Positions 17,422 to 27,630 are shown, numbered from the stretch's first letter. The stretch is DNA of 64,000 nucleotides from Roseivirga sp. UBA6052 (GCA_002427755.1 DIYO01000001.1:558001-622000), one strand, 5' to 3'. Notes: generated from the sequence alone by a model not told the origin. Translations and numbers: made by a program.

Positions 17422-19722
17422 TCATTCCATCTCAATAGAAACAGAACCTTCTGCAGGTGCCGTTACTTTTGTATCATACATATAAAGATCAAGCGCCTCG
17501 TTAGACTCATTCTCAATATTGATCTGACCATCTTTAGCACTGATACCTAAATTTCTTCCTCTAAACTTAATATGGAAGTTATATCCTTGCCATTGGTCAG
17601 GAAGTGAAGGGCTAAAGTATAATTCTCCATTTCTAACACGCATACCTGCAAATCCCTTAGCAAAAGCCATCCAAGTACCTGCCATAGAAGTGGTATGACA
17701 ACCATCTTCTGTATCGTTGTTGTAATCGTCAAGATCCAAACGAGCAGTTCGTAAGTACATCTCATAAGCCTTCTCTTTTCTACCTAGTTTAGAGGCTAGA
17801 ATGCCGTGAACACATGGAGAAAGAGAAGATTCGTGAACCGTCATTGGCTCGTAGAAATCAAAGTTTCTTTCGATTGTTTCTATATCGAATTCATCTTCGA
17901 ACAAATAGATTCCTTGAAGTGTATCTGCTTGCTTAATAAAGCATGAACGCAAGATTCTATCCCAAGACCAGTTTTGATTAATAGGTCTCTGCCCTTTGGT
18001 AATATCATCAACAGACATTAATTCCTTATCTAAGAAATTGTCTTGCTGTAAGAACACCCCCTTCTCTTCGTCATAGCCTAGGTACATGTTATCCAGAATA
18101 TGCTCCCATTTCTCTGTTTCCTCAGCACCTCTGAAATTAACCTTATCGAAAAGCGATTTCAGCTTGTCTGAACCTTCATATTTCTTTAAACCTTCAAGTG
18201 TATACTCTAAGGTCCATAAAGCCATTTTAGATGTGTACCAGTTGTTATTAACGTTGTTTTCGTACTCATTAGGACCAGTAACGCCATGCATTACATATTG
18301 CCCTTTGTTTTCTGACCAATGTACACGCTGAGCCCAGAATCTGGAAATACCTATTAATACCTCTAAACCATAATCAATAAGGTAATCTTCATCACCATGA
18401 TAATTGATATAGTCGTAAATGGCATAAGCAATGGCACCGTTTCTGTGTATCTCTTCGAAAGTGATCTCCCACTCATTATGACATTCTTCACCATTCATGG
18501 TAACCATAGGATAGAGAGCAGCACCATCCGTAAAGCCTAGTTTTTCAGCGTTTTCTATGGCCCTGGCTAAGTGCTTATATCTGTATAAGACTAGATTTCT
18601 GGCAACCTCAGGTTCAGCTGTAGCTAAGTAAAATGCCAGACAATAGGCCTCAGTATCCCAATAAGTAGATCCACCGTATTTCTCACCGGTAAAGCCTTTA
18701 GGACCAATATTTAGTCTTTCGTCTTGACCTGTATACGTCTGATTCAATTGGAATATATTGAAACGAATCCCTTGCTGAGCTGCAACGTCCCCTTCAATCA
18801 CGATGTCTGATTTTACCCAGTTTTGTACCCAAGCTGCTTTGTGCTCATCAAGAAGCGTATCAAAACCAATTTCTGAAGCACTAGCCACTTCTTCTGCACA
18901 TACTTTCACCAATTGGTCTTTCTCGAAGTACATCGAAGAAATATTGGCAGCATATTTATAGATTGTAAAGGCCTCTCCTTCTTTAACCGAACCAGCTTCA
19001 GTTACTTCTACATATTTCTCTCTTTCGTTTGGCGTTCTTCCAGAAGAATCGAAAGCTCCACCAACATGGAATTCCATTCCTGTAGCCACCCAAAAATCAG
19101 TCTTTTTGGTACTCGCCATCACATAAGAGAACCCTTCTGCCGCTTTCTTCTCTTGCTCTACCCAAAACTTCTCATCATAGTTCGAGTCTGCATTTACAAC
19201 ATCAAAGTCTACACTAGGTGTAATCTTGGCGGTTCCAGAGAAATTTACTGGCGTAACCTGATAAGCTATCGCGCCTATTTTATTTTTGACAAGGGAATTG
19301 AATCTTGTTGTGATTACAGAAACAACTTTTCCACTTGGCATTTTTGCAGTAAAAGAACGCTGAAGATAACCTTCGCGCATATTTAGCTCTCTTCTGAAAT
19401 CAGATACTTCGGCAGTATTTAGATCGAGTGTTTCTCCATCAAATTCTATATCAATTCCAATCCAATTGGCTGCATTTAATACTTTAGCAAAGTACTCTGG
19501 ATACCCATTCTTCCACCAACCAACTCTTGTTTTATCCGGATAGTAAACACCCGCCACATAATTCCCTTGAAGGGTCTTACCACTATACTTCTCTTCAAAA
19601 TTGGCACGTCCACCGAACATACCATTCCCAATAGAGAAGATACTTTCTGAAATCTCATTGTATTCAGGAATAAAACCTTCCTCAATAATCGACCATGGGT
19701 CGTGTTTAATGTAATTCTTCAT
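17422..19722 (-). CDS. GH65 family disaccharide phosphorylase (maltose phosphorylase-like)
   Basis: A 766-residue protein of glycoside hydrolase family 65, the usual length. It shows the (alpha/alpha)6-barrel signatures YWDTEAY (354-360), GPNEYENNVNNNWYTS with the general acid Glu486, and HESSLSPCVHG in the C-terminal part. Inverting GH65 phosphorylases split maltose, trehalose, kojibiose or nigerose with phosphate to beta-glucose-1-phosphate and glucose. The next gene upstream encodes beta-phosphoglucomutase, which uses exactly that product, with only 2 bases between them. GPNEYENNV resembles maltose phosphorylases, but the substrate is not settled. No signal peptide: cytoplasmic. It is the last gene of a ten-kilobase operon. 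Confidence 0.85.
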   Translation of the reverse strand: MKNYIKHDPWSIIEEGFIPEYNEISESIFSIGNGMFGGRANFEEKYSGKTLQGNYVAGVYYPDKTRVGWWKNGYPEYFAKVLNAANWIGIDIEFDGETLDLNTAEVSDFRRELNMREGYLQRSFTAKMPSGKVVSVITTRFNSLVKNKIGAIAYQVTPVNFSGTAKITPSVDFDVVNADSNYDEKFWVEQEKKAAEGFSYVMASTKKTDFWVATGMEFHVGGAFDSSGRTPNEREKYVEVTEAGSVKEGEAFTIYKYAANISSMYFEKDQLVKVCAEEVASASEIGFDTLLDEHKAAWVQNWVKSDIVIEGDVAAQQGIRFNIFQLNQTYTGQDERLNIGPKGFTGEKYGGSTYWDTEAYCLAFYLATAEPEVARNLVLYRYKHLARAIENAEKLGFTDGAALYPMVTMNGEECHNEWEITFEEIHRNGAIAYAIYDYINYHGDEDYLIDYGLEVLIGISRFWAQRVHWSENKGQYVMHGVTGPNEYENNVNNNWYTSKMALWTLEYTLEGLKKYEGSDKLKSLFDKVNFRGAEETEKWEHILDNMYLGYDEEKGVFLQQDNFLDKELMSVDDITKGQRPINQNWSWDRILRSCFIKQADTLQGIYLFEDEFDIETIERNFDFYEPMTVHESSLSPCVHGILASKLGRKEKAYEMYLRTARLDLDDYNNDTEDGCHTTSMAGTWMAFAKGFAGMRVRNGELYFSPSLPDQWQGYNFHIKFRGRNLGISAKDGQINIENESNEALDLYMYDTKVTAPAEGSVSIEME

Positions 19723-19724
19723 TG

Positions 19725-20375
19725 CTAGAGATCGCTAAATATTTCTATATCTACGTTTTTCAAATTTGGTACTACTTTATGGGCCTTACCCAGAACATCA
19801 GGTTCTCCTACCCCAATGCATTTAAAATTACCATTCAGAGCCGCCTCAACACCTGAAATAGCATCTTCTAAGACTACACACTCTGTAGGTGCAAAGCCCA
19901 TTCGATCGGCTCCCTTTAAGAAGACTTCCGGATCAGGTTTAGAATGCGTGACTTGGTTACCATCCACAATCGTTGCAAAGGCTTGATCGAGCCCTACGGC
20001 TTTTAGTATTGTTGGTGTATTCTTACTTGAGGAACCCACAGCCACAGCTATGTTATTTGCCTTTAGCATCTCGAGGAAATCTAAAACCCCTGGAAGTATA
20101 TCATCCCTCGTCATTTTAGAAATGATGTCTACATAGATGGCATTTTTTCTATCAGTAAATGTGGTAATCTCTGCATCAGATTTTTCCATACCACCCATCG
20201 CCAAGATTCGCCTCATCGATTCGGTTCTGGAGACACCTTTAAGCTGTTCGTTATTCTCCTCGTTAAAAGGTATGTCTAACTCATCGGCAATGGCTTTCCA
20301 TGCAATGTAATGAGCAGGTACAGTATCGACTATGACTCCGTCAAGATCGAATATGCAAGCTTTTGGTAAACTCAT
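19725..20375 (-). CDS. pgmB: Beta-phosphoglucomutase (HAD superfamily)
   Basis: A 216-residue HAD phosphotransferase. FDLDGVIVDT (9-18) holds the nucleophile and acid/base aspartates, LKGVSRTES is the cap-loop signature of beta-phosphoglucomutase, and VGSSSKN and HSKPDPEVFL plus VLEDAISGVEAA complete the HAD motifs. It converts beta-glucose-1-phosphate to glucose-6-phosphate, the logical step after GH65 phosphorolysis. It overlaps the kinase gene upstream by 4 bases and is 2 bases from the GH65 gene. Cytoplasmic. Confidence 0.9.
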   Translation of the reverse strand: MSLPKACIFDLDGVIVDTVPAHYIAWKAIADELDIPFNEENNEQLKGVSRTESMRRILAMGGMEKSDAEITTFTDRKNAIYVDIISKMTRDDILPGVLDFLEMLKANNIAVAVGSSSKNTPTILKAVGLDQAFATIVDGNQVTHSKPDPEVFLKGADRMGFAPTECVVLEDAISGVEAALNGNFKCIGVGEPDVLGKAHKVVPNLKNVDIEIFSDL

Positions 20376-21364
20376 TCGAAATCGGGGTAATTTGAGCGCA
20401 TCATCGCCTCAGTCTCATCCAACGGTTTAAACACTTCAAAAGTAGTTCCTTGCGTACGCTGAGCGCCCAGAGCGTTGGCATACATGGCAGAAAGAATAAA
20501 GTCATCTCCTCCATCCATTAAGCCATAGGCTAATCCTCCCGCAAATGAGTCACCACATCCTGTGGTATCTACTACATTCTTCATAAAGATTGATGGAACG
20601 AACTCTTCTTTTAGCTCTCCATCAGGCTTAGTGAACACCTTACAACCTGTTGCATCAGTTGTCACAATCAAACATTTTGGACCATGATCCAAAACGTAAT
20701 CAGCCATAGGCACTAAATGATCCTGTCCAATATCATCTAGAAGATCTGTTAGCTCTTCTTCTTTGTATTCATGCTTGTACCAAGTACACCAAGACTCCTC
20801 TAAATTCATTTTGAGCACATCTATATAAGGCAACCAAAGATCTCTCTCTACCCAAAATTTCTTATAGCGCTCACCATTAATTGCCATAGTATGTGTAGGC
20901 CCATGACCATCAAAAATAATGGTACCATTACTATGCTCTTTCAAATACTTAAGTGTATCTAAAATAATCTCGTGATCTGTTATTGGAACAAAAACAAATG
21001 CATCACAGTCCAAGAAAGGCGCCATATCTTTAGGCGTAATCGGATTCATAAATGCTGTTTGTCTCTCCTCTCTAAAATTCTGATCTAAGAACTTCAATTT
21101 GATCACATCACCTGTATCTGACTCATCGGATACACCACTCATATCAATTGCCGGATAAGGAGAGAATATATCGGTTACAGCAGGAGTATCTACTTTTCTA
21201 ATATGAGATACAGGATAAACCGTGCCTTTATCCTTTAGCAATTGGGCTAAGCCAATTGTTGGATGCGTTATGCACCCGTATTTTTCAATTACTTCTCCTC
21301 TATGGGTAGTAATATGATCTCTTGGTATTGGCCCTACTACGGCCACTTTAAAGTGTTTTTCCAT
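20372..21364 (-). CDS. PfkB-family carbohydrate kinase
   Basis: A 330-residue ribokinase-fold kinase. The C-terminal PfkB signature DTTGCGDSFAGGLAYG contains the anion hole and the catalytic base Asp272. The N-terminal part (VAVVGPIPRDHI) is the usual first strand. The family phosphorylates sugars such as fructose, ribose or adenosine. In this operon it may phosphorylate the free sugar left after phosphorolysis, which is inference. It is 1 base from the symporter stop and overlaps pgmB by 4 bases, so translation is coupled. Unusual inserted segments (about 65-115) set it apart from classical fructokinase. Confidence 0.8.
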   Translation of the reverse strand: MEKHFKVAVVGPIPRDHITTHRGEVIEKYGCITHPTIGLAQLLKDKGTVYPVSHIRKVDTPAVTDIFSPYPAIDMSGVSDESDTGDVIKLKFLDQNFREERQTAFMNPITPKDMAPFLDCDAFVFVPITDHEIILDTLKYLKEHSNGTIIFDGHGPTHTMAINGERYKKFWVERDLWLPYIDVLKMNLEESWCTWYKHEYKEEELTDLLDDIGQDHLVPMADYVLDHGPKCLIVTTDATGCKVFTKPDGELKEEFVPSIFMKNVVDTTGCGDSFAGGLAYGLMDGGDDFILSAMYANALGAQRTQGTTFEVFKPLDETEAMMRSNYPDFE

Positions 21365-21365
21365 T

Positions 21366-22964
21366 TTAGCTGAAATAAATCCAGAGTGCTATTATGATTA
21401 GAATTAAGATTGCTGTCAATAGAGAATCTAGTTTACGTCCACTAGACTCCATTTTAACGCCTCTTTCGTATGTTATACCATCAGTTTTTTCCGCAGGCGG
21501 TGCTTCTGTCATTAAACTCACAACGATGAGCACAATGCTACAGATAATGAATAAGAAGATCGCGATATGCAAGAAGTTGATAGTAGCGAAATCGTAAAGT
21601 AAGCCTGATAAGGCATCCTTATTAAGCTCTAGAATAAATCTTGTAGCTCCTAAGACTAAACCTGTAAGTAAAGCCGCTATGGCTCCTTTATGATTCAGTC
21701 TTTTCCATAATATACCTAATAAGAATACTGCCGTGATTGGTGGCGCTATATATCCTTGCACACTCTGCAGATAAACAAAGAGCTGATCAGATACATTCTC
21801 CATAAAAGGAATCCAGGCCAAACCGATACCCACCATGATTACCGTGGCAATTTGACCAATTACAACTAACTTCTTTTCGCTCGTATCTGGTTTCCAACGC
21901 TTGTAAACATCTATGGTAAACAAGGTAGAACATGAATTAAATACTGAAGACAGAGAACTCATTAATGCCGCTAACAAACCTGCAATCACCAATCCTCTCA
22001 GACCGATTGGAACCATGTTTTTCACCATTACAATTAAGGCCTGATCATTATCCTCAAGCGCAAAAACACCTTTTTGCGATAAGGCATAAGCTATTACGCC
22101 AGGTAGCACGAATAAGAATACAGGAAGCATTTTCAAGAAACCTCCAAATATAGTACCCTTACGGGCATTTTCGATATTCCGTGCCGAAAGTACACGTTGT
22201 ACAATATACTGGTCGGTACACCAATACCACATCCCTAAGATAGGTGCTCCGAATAAGATACCTGTCCATGGAAAGTCTGGATGATTCATAGGCTGCCACA
22301 TATCGAAGTAGCTCTCTCCTACTGTAGCCTGCAATTCTCCCCAACCGCCTAACTTAGAAAGACCAAAGAAAGTAACGGCAAGCGAGCCTCCTATTAATAC
22401 AAACATTTGAATCATGTCTGTATAGAGTACCGCCTTTAAACCACCAAAGATGGTGTATATACCAGTTGCAATTACAACTATCAGCGCACCCGTCCAGAAG
22501 TTAACGCCTATCGCCTCGAAAACGATACCACCGGCTGCGATTGTTACGGATATCTTTGTAAGCACATAAGCAACAATTGACATCCACGACAAGTAGCTTC
22601 TTGCACCTGAAGAATACCTTCTCTCTAGGAATTCAGGCATAGTAAATACTCCTGAACGCATGTAAAACGGCACAAAAACCCAACCTAAAAGGAGTAGCAT
22701 AAATCCTGCTAGGATTTCAAACTGACCTACCGCAACACCTGACGATGCTCCACTACCAGCCAGCCCTACCAAGTGCTCAGAACCAATATTTGACGCAAAC
22801 AGAGAAGCTCCGATAACGAACCAGCCAACGTTTTTACCACCTAAGAAATAATCTGCTGAAGATGCGTTTACCTTTTCTTTAAATGTGGCCCATCCGGCAA
22901 TACCGAATACCACTAAAAAATAGCCGGCTATTACAATGTAATCGAGGCTGTCAAGTGCTACCAT
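21366..22964 (-). CDS. Sodium/solute symporter (SSS family, SGLT-like)
   Basis: A 532-residue integral membrane protein with about 14 hydrophobic helices. Early motifs such as SSADYFLGGKNVGWFVIGASLFASNIGSEH and GYIAPPITAVFLLGILWKR are characteristic of the SGLT/vSGLT branch of the SSS family, which imports glucose, galactose or similar sugars with sodium. It lies in the sugar operon between a GH16 gene and the PfkB kinase. Together with the MFS porter it gives the locus two secondary transporters of different type. Inner membrane. Confidence 0.88.
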   Translation of the reverse strand: MVALDSLDYIVIAGYFLVVFGIAGWATFKEKVNASSADYFLGGKNVGWFVIGASLFASNIGSEHLVGLAGSGASSGVAVGQFEILAGFMLLLLGWVFVPFYMRSGVFTMPEFLERRYSSGARSYLSWMSIVAYVLTKISVTIAAGGIVFEAIGVNFWTGALIVVIATGIYTIFGGLKAVLYTDMIQMFVLIGGSLAVTFFGLSKLGGWGELQATVGESYFDMWQPMNHPDFPWTGILFGAPILGMWYWCTDQYIVQRVLSARNIENARKGTIFGGFLKMLPVFLFVLPGVIAYALSQKGVFALEDNDQALIVMVKNMVPIGLRGLVIAGLLAALMSSLSSVFNSCSTLFTIDVYKRWKPDTSEKKLVVIGQIATVIMVGIGLAWIPFMENVSDQLFVYLQSVQGYIAPPITAVFLLGILWKRLNHKGAIAALLTGLVLGATRFILELNKDALSGLLYDFATINFLHIAIFLFIICSIVLIVVSLMTEAPPAEKTDGITYERGVKMESSGRKLDSLLTAILILIIIALWIYFS

Positions 22965-22993
22965 AAAAGAGTAAGTTAAGGTTGAAAACTGCG

Positions 22994-23797
22994 CTAATCT
23001 AACGCATACACACGAACATAATCAATCTCCATTCGATTTGGAAAGATATCGTTTGCAATTCCATATTTACCTCCCCAGCTTCCACCAACGGCAACATTAA
23101 GGATCATATAAAAAGGTTGATCAAAGGGCCATTCATCTGAATTATGGTTACCTCGATTATCAAAAGTATGGTACTTTTTCTCATCTATATACCAATCGAT
23201 TTTGTCTTCTGACCATTCGATGGCAAAGACATGAAAGTCTTCGTACAGTGATGCAACACTAAGAGAATCATTATCCTCTGTCTGTTTCATATGGTTAAAA
23301 GATTCTGTATGAACTGTACCATAAACCATGTTAGGATTATAACCTACATGTTCCATAATATCTATTTCACCGCTTCTGGGCCAACCACCATATTTATTCT
23401 TTTCAGGTAACATCCAAATCGCTGGCCAATTGCCCTTACCGCCTGGAATCTTGGCTCTTACCTCGAAACGACCATATTTCCAACTGGCTAGACCTTGAGT
23501 AACTAGCTTGGCTGATTGAAAACCATTTTCACCAATGGAATCTTGAGTGGCTGAAATGGTAAGTATCCCATTCTCTACAGACAGATTTTTTGGGTTATCG
23601 GTATAATACTGCAATTCATTATTTCCGAATCCACACAGTTGAGGACATCCATTACCCACAATGGTCTTCCATTTACTTTGATCTAATTCGTTTCCGTTGA
23701 ATTCATCTGACCAGATAAGTCCGGTTTGCTTCTCTTGAGAACAAGAAGCCACTAACAAACTAATGCTAGTGGCCACTACAAATAACAGCTTCTTCAT
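22994..23797 (-). CDS. GH16 family beta-glucanase lipoprotein (laminarinase-like)
   Basis: A 267-residue protein with a lipoprotein signal (LLVASCSQ, Cys19) followed almost at once by one GH16 domain. The active-site strand GEIDIMEHVG gives nucleophile Glu144, Asp146 and acid/base Glu149. The ExDxxE spacing (beta-bulge form) is that of laminarinases and related endo-beta-1,3-glucanases rather than lichenases. It would cut beta-glucan at the cell surface. It is 6 bases from the next GH16 gene. Substrate beta-1,3-glucan is inferred from the subfamily look. Confidence 0.85.
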   Translation of the reverse strand: MKKLLFVVATSISLLVASCSQEKQTGLIWSDEFNGNELDQSKWKTIVGNGCPQLCGFGNNELQYYTDNPKNLSVENGILTISATQDSIGENGFQSAKLVTQGLASWKYGRFEVRAKIPGGKGNWPAIWMLPEKNKYGGWPRSGEIDIMEHVGYNPNMVYGTVHTESFNHMKQTEDNDSLSVASLYEDFHVFAIEWSEDKIDWYIDEKKYHTFDNRGNHNSDEWPFDQPFYMILNVAVGGSWGGKYGIANDIFPNRMEIDYVRVYALD

Positions 23798-23803
23798 GGC
23801 TGG

Positions 23804-25036
23804 TTACTTTCTTTCATAAACTCTTACATAATCTAAAATAAACTGCTCATTATCAGCAGCAGGGTCAATGGCTCCGCCCATACCTCCGCCCATCGCAAGG
23901 TTTACAATAAGGTTTTGAGGTTTATTAAACGGCCATTCTAATTCGTCTTTCGTCTTGTCGTAGGTATAGTACTCTTTTCCATCTAGAAAAGCAGTAATAC
24001 CTTCTGGAGTCCATTCTATTGTATAATTATGGAATTCATTGACCATATCCTTAACGTCTTTGACTGCGGTAATATGCGTTCCTTCTTTGAAGTAGTATGT
24101 TCGAGTATGGCAAGAGGCATGATTTATACCATCTCCAGTTACATCATCAATCTCGCTTCCAACACATTCCAGCACATCGATTTCTCCACAATAAGGCCAA
24201 GAGAGTTCATCTCTATATTCATCTCCTAAGAACCAACCTGCAGCCCAAGTTCCATCAGTAGCCGGAACTTTAGCTCTGAATTCGATTTTACCATACAGGA
24301 AACTGACTTTACCTCTGGTGGTAAGCCTTGCCGAAGTCCAGTCCTGACCCATATCGTTCTTTCTGGCTTCAATTATCAAGTTACCATCTTCTAATCTTGC
24401 ATTTTCTCTTCTATTGTCAGTATAGTACTGAGGTTCATTATTACCCCAACCCCAATTACCAACGTCATAAGTCCACTTAGATTGATCAGGAGCTCCTTCT
24501 CCTTCAAATTCATCAGACCATACAAGTTCCCAATCATCCCCCTCATAGTTCTGAGTAAGGGTTTCTGGTGTAAACTCATGATCTCTCATTTTTGTGAACT
24601 GCAAACGGTCAACTTCTATTCCATTTCCAATTAGGTGGAGTTTCATTTTGTGAACCCCGGTATTCAAAGGGCTACCATCTTTACCTGCCAACGCATAATC
24701 GGTAGAAGCCACTTCAATAGCTCCTGTGATATTATATGTTCTTCCGTCAGGATTGTCATGATAGTCTTCAACCCAGGCAGTTCCGGCACCTTTAGATAAA
24801 ACCTCTGTTTTGTAACGGCCAGGTTCTTTCACCTCTAATTCGAATGTAATCCAGGAATCTCCTGAAGTGTTTACAACACCATTTTCAGATTTTTCTATTG
24901 AACCATTACTAGCAACGAAGTCCTCAACTTGAACAACCAAATCGGCATCAATTACTTCTTCAGTCTTTTTAGCCGGTTCACAAGCTACAATTGCTGCAGA
25001 TAGTACCAGCGCCATGCAAATTTTCAGTCTATTCAT
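23804..25036 (-). CDS. GH16 beta-glucanase lipoprotein with an N-terminal CBM6-like domain
   Basis: A 410-residue protein with a lipobox (AAIVACEP, Cys19). Residues about 32-150 look like a CBM6-type beta-sandwich (VVQVEDFVASNGS..., WITFELEVKEPGRYK, HKMKLHLIGNGIEVDRLQF). The GH16 domain follows, with CGEIDVLECVG giving Glu285, Asp287 and Glu290. The binding module would hold the enzyme on insoluble or long glucan chains. It sits between the MFS porter (4-base gap) and another GH16 gene (6-base gap), so it is firmly in the operon. Confidence 0.85.
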   Translation of the reverse strand: MNRLKICMALVLSAAIVACEPAKKTEEVIDADLVVQVEDFVASNGSIEKSENGVVNTSGDSWITFELEVKEPGRYKTEVLSKGAGTAWVEDYHDNPDGRTYNITGAIEVASTDYALAGKDGSPLNTGVHKMKLHLIGNGIEVDRLQFTKMRDHEFTPETLTQNYEGDDWELVWSDEFEGEGAPDQSKWTYDVGNWGWGNNEPQYYTDNRRENARLEDGNLIIEARKNDMGQDWTSARLTTRGKVSFLYGKIEFRAKVPATDGTWAAGWFLGDEYRDELSWPYCGEIDVLECVGSEIDDVTGDGINHASCHTRTYYFKEGTHITAVKDVKDMVNEFHNYTIEWTPEGITAFLDGKEYYTYDKTKDELEWPFNKPQNLIVNLAMGGGMGGAIDPAADNEQFILDYVRVYERK

Positions 25037-25040
25037 GGAT

Positions 25041-26639
25041 TTATTTTTTAATGAGTATCGCTTCCAGTTCTTCCAAACTCTTGCCTTTAGTTTCAGGGAC
25101 CTTTAACAGAATAAAAATCAATCCTAAAACAGCCAATACGCCAAAAATGAAGAAGGTCATTGCACTACCAATGGTTGCCAATTCCCAAGGGAATACTGAT
25201 TGTACACCGGCACTAACCATAGAGTTCACGAATCCTACAAAAGATATAGCAATCGCTTTTATAGATAATGGGAATAACTCTGAGAATAGAACCCACATGA
25301 CAGGCCCTAATGAAATAGCAAAGGATGCTATGAATCCAATAATACTGATTAGAATTAAAGTAGAATTAACTTCTATAGCCGAAGTGATTAAATCAGACTC
25401 ATACTTTCTTGCCTCTTCTTCACCAAGAATCTCGGCCAGTTTCCCTTTGTAAGCGATGTCATCATTATCGAAAGAAACACCTTCAATGACAGCTAATTTC
25501 TCTCCTATCTCTAGGTAAGCTTGCTTGGCTGTTTCATCCTGAACTTGAGCTACAACCTCATCGAATTTAGATCTATCAAATTGATATTGTGCCTGATTAA
25601 AGCCAAAACCTATTAGGAATAAGAATAAAGCAACACCTGAAACACCAATCTTGAGTAGACTCTTTCTACCAAACTTGTCTATATATTTCATAGCAACAAG
25701 CGTAAAGATGATGTTGACTACACCTATAATTACAGCTTGTAAGAAAGCGGCATCGGTTCCTCCACCAGCCTGTTTAAATACCATTGGCGCATAAAAGAAT
25801 ACAGCGTTAATACCTATGATCTGCTGAAGTATACCAATAACAAGTCCTATAAGTAATACTGTTCTAAAAGCCGGTTTAAACAATTCAGTAACTGGAGTCT
25901 TTTCTTTTTCTTGTTCCTTAGAGATAGCCTCTTTAATAGACTTCATATCCTCTAAAGCTTCTTTTTCCGGTCTGAATAACTTCATCACTACTAAAGCTTC
26001 TTCTTCTCTGCCTTTCATGGCTAACCATCTTGGGCTCTTAGGAACTAAATACAAACCGAAGAAATAGAGCACTGCAGGTAATGCTTCCAATCCTAACATC
26101 CATCTCCAGTTGTGCTGATCTATACCTAGCGCTTTAACCCAAGATGCATCTGAGTCACCTAACGAAAGGATCAAGTAGTTAGTAAAGAATGCAAGTGATA
26201 AACCTATTACAATATTCAATTGATTAAAGGAAACCATTCTACCTCTAATAGCAGGAGGTGCTATTTCAGCAATATACATGGGTGCCAATATTAGAGAAGC
26301 CCCTACTCCTATTCCTCCTAACATTCTAAAGGCTAAGAAAAGAGTGAAATTTGGAGCTAGAGCTGAACCAACGGCAGAAATAGTAAATATTATGGCGCAG
26401 GCCTTTAAGACGATCTTACGTCCAAACCTGTCGCTGACAGCACCTGAAAAAAGCATGGCTACTGCCGCTACAAATGTTAATGACCCAACTGAAAAGCCTA
26501 ATTCGGCTTTGGTCAAGTCAAAATCAATTTCTACGAATTCATTTACTCCTGAAATAACTGAGGCGTCAAACCCCATTAATAATCCACCAAGAGCTACAAT
26601 TGCGGCTACTTTGGTAGTGAAATTGGACTGATTATTCAT
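25041..26639 (-). CDS. MFS sugar porter (SP family) with an extra-cytoplasmic insertion
   Basis: A 532-residue transporter with twelve helices. Typical sugar-porter motifs are present: DRFGRK after TM2, PESPRW-like VPKSPRW after TM6, KYIDKFGRKSL in the second half, and the C-terminal PETKG. Between about residues 345 and 425, where ordinary porters have a short loop, there is an acidic helical insertion (AQYQFDRSKFDEVVAQVQDE...). Bacteroidota sugar porters often carry it. It would import a mono- or disaccharide with protons. It lies 70 bases downstream of a GH16 gene in the operon. Confidence 0.88.
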   Translation of the reverse strand: MNNQSNFTTKVAAIVALGGLLMGFDASVISGVNEFVEIDFDLTKAELGFSVGSLTFVAAVAMLFSGAVSDRFGRKIVLKACAIIFTISAVGSALAPNFTLFLAFRMLGGIGVGASLILAPMYIAEIAPPAIRGRMVSFNQLNIVIGLSLAFFTNYLILSLGDSDASWVKALGIDQHNWRWMLGLEALPAVLYFFGLYLVPKSPRWLAMKGREEEALVVMKLFRPEKEALEDMKSIKEAISKEQEKEKTPVTELFKPAFRTVLLIGLVIGILQQIIGINAVFFYAPMVFKQAGGGTDAAFLQAVIIGVVNIIFTLVAMKYIDKFGRKSLLKIGVSGVALFLFLIGFGFNQAQYQFDRSKFDEVVAQVQDETAKQAYLEIGEKLAVIEGVSFDNDDIAYKGKLAEILGEEEARKYESDLITSAIEVNSTLILISIIGFIASFAISLGPVMWVLFSELFPLSIKAIAISFVGFVNSMVSAGVQSVFPWELATIGSAMTFFIFGVLAVLGLIFILLKVPETKGKSLEELEAILIKK

Positions 26640-26709
26640 TTAAGTAAGTTAAGGTTGAGTAAAAATTTATGAAAAAGTTAGCAGACCTGAGTAACCTTTT
26701 ACGTATTCG

Positions 26710-27573
26710 TTAATTTTCTTGGAAGACACGTATATAGTCTATAATAAAGAATTGTGGGAATACAGTAGAACTGTTCGGTGAACCTGGCCAATTGCCTCCC
26801 ACTGCCAAATTGATGATAAAGAAGAAGTTCTTCTGAAATTCATCTAAATCAGCTGGAGTGATGTCTATTTCGTTGTATTGATTACCATCTACATACCAAC
26901 GAATGAATCTTTCATCCCAAGTAATTGAATACACATGGAAATCATCGTGAAAAGTACCCGATGGTTTGGTTGTTGCTCTTCCAAAATTCGCATACTGACC
27001 TGCATTGTCCCAATGCACTGTTCCATGCACCGTATTCTCTTTACCAGCTCCTCCAACCATTTCCATAATGTCTATTTCACCACAAGCTGGCCAGCCGACT
27101 GTTCTAAAATTAGCACCAAGCATCCAAAGTGCTGGCCACATGCCTTGACCTTCAGGTAATGCCGCACGGATGTCCACACGACCATATTTAAAATCGAAGT
27201 TGTTTTCTGTAATAATTCTGGAAGAGGTGAAATTGCTGTTATTTACCTGTCTTCTTTCCGCTTTGATCACCAAATTGCCTTCAACAATACTGGTATTCTC
27301 TGCTGTGTAATATTGTAATTCGTTATTCCCCCAACCATTATTTCCAGTGCCTGTCTCATGTCTCCAATTATCTAAATTCAGGCTATTATCAGAGAATTCG
27401 TCTTGCCAAACAAGGGTCATATTTGGGTAAGAAGTGGGCGAAGTTGCACCAGAAGCGGGGATCTCAAGGCCGCTAGCATTGGAGGGCTCTTCTTCTGAAT
27501 TTGAGCCATCAGAACCACAACCCATAATAACGGCAAATGATAGACACCATAGATATCTTATTGAGCGTTTCAT
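26710..27573 (-). CDS. GH16 family beta-glucanase lipoprotein (laminarinase-like)
   Basis: A 287-residue protein with a lipobox (AVIMGCGS, Cys19), an acidic Ser-rich linker to about residue 50, and one GH16 domain. CGEIDIMEMVG gives Glu166, Asp168 and Glu171 in the ExDxxE form of laminarinases. NGWGNNELQYYT and GMWPALWML are further family motifs. It is the first gene after the terminator at 27631-27666 and probably opens the long operon that runs to the GH65 gene. Confidence 0.85.
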   Translation of the reverse strand: MKRSIRYLWCLSFAVIMGCGSDGSNSEEEPSNASGLEIPASGATSPTSYPNMTLVWQDEFSDNSLNLDNWRHETGTGNNGWGNNELQYYTAENTSIVEGNLVIKAERRQVNNSNFTSSRIITENNFDFKYGRVDIRAALPEGQGMWPALWMLGANFRTVGWPACGEIDIMEMVGGAGKENTVHGTVHWDNAGQYANFGRATTKPSGTFHDDFHVYSITWDERFIRWYVDGNQYNEIDITPADLDEFQKNFFFIINLAVGGNWPGSPNSSTVFPQFFIIDYIRVFQEN

Positions 27574-27630
27574 AATCCTAGTTATTGTGAAAAATTGATT
27601 TAGAAGTCAAGTCAAGGTATGAGCTGAAAC

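Noticed and set aside
24991..25452. A 153-codon plus-strand frame across the GH16/MFS junction
   Set aside because: Both minus-strand genes here have strong family motifs; the plus-strand translation has none.
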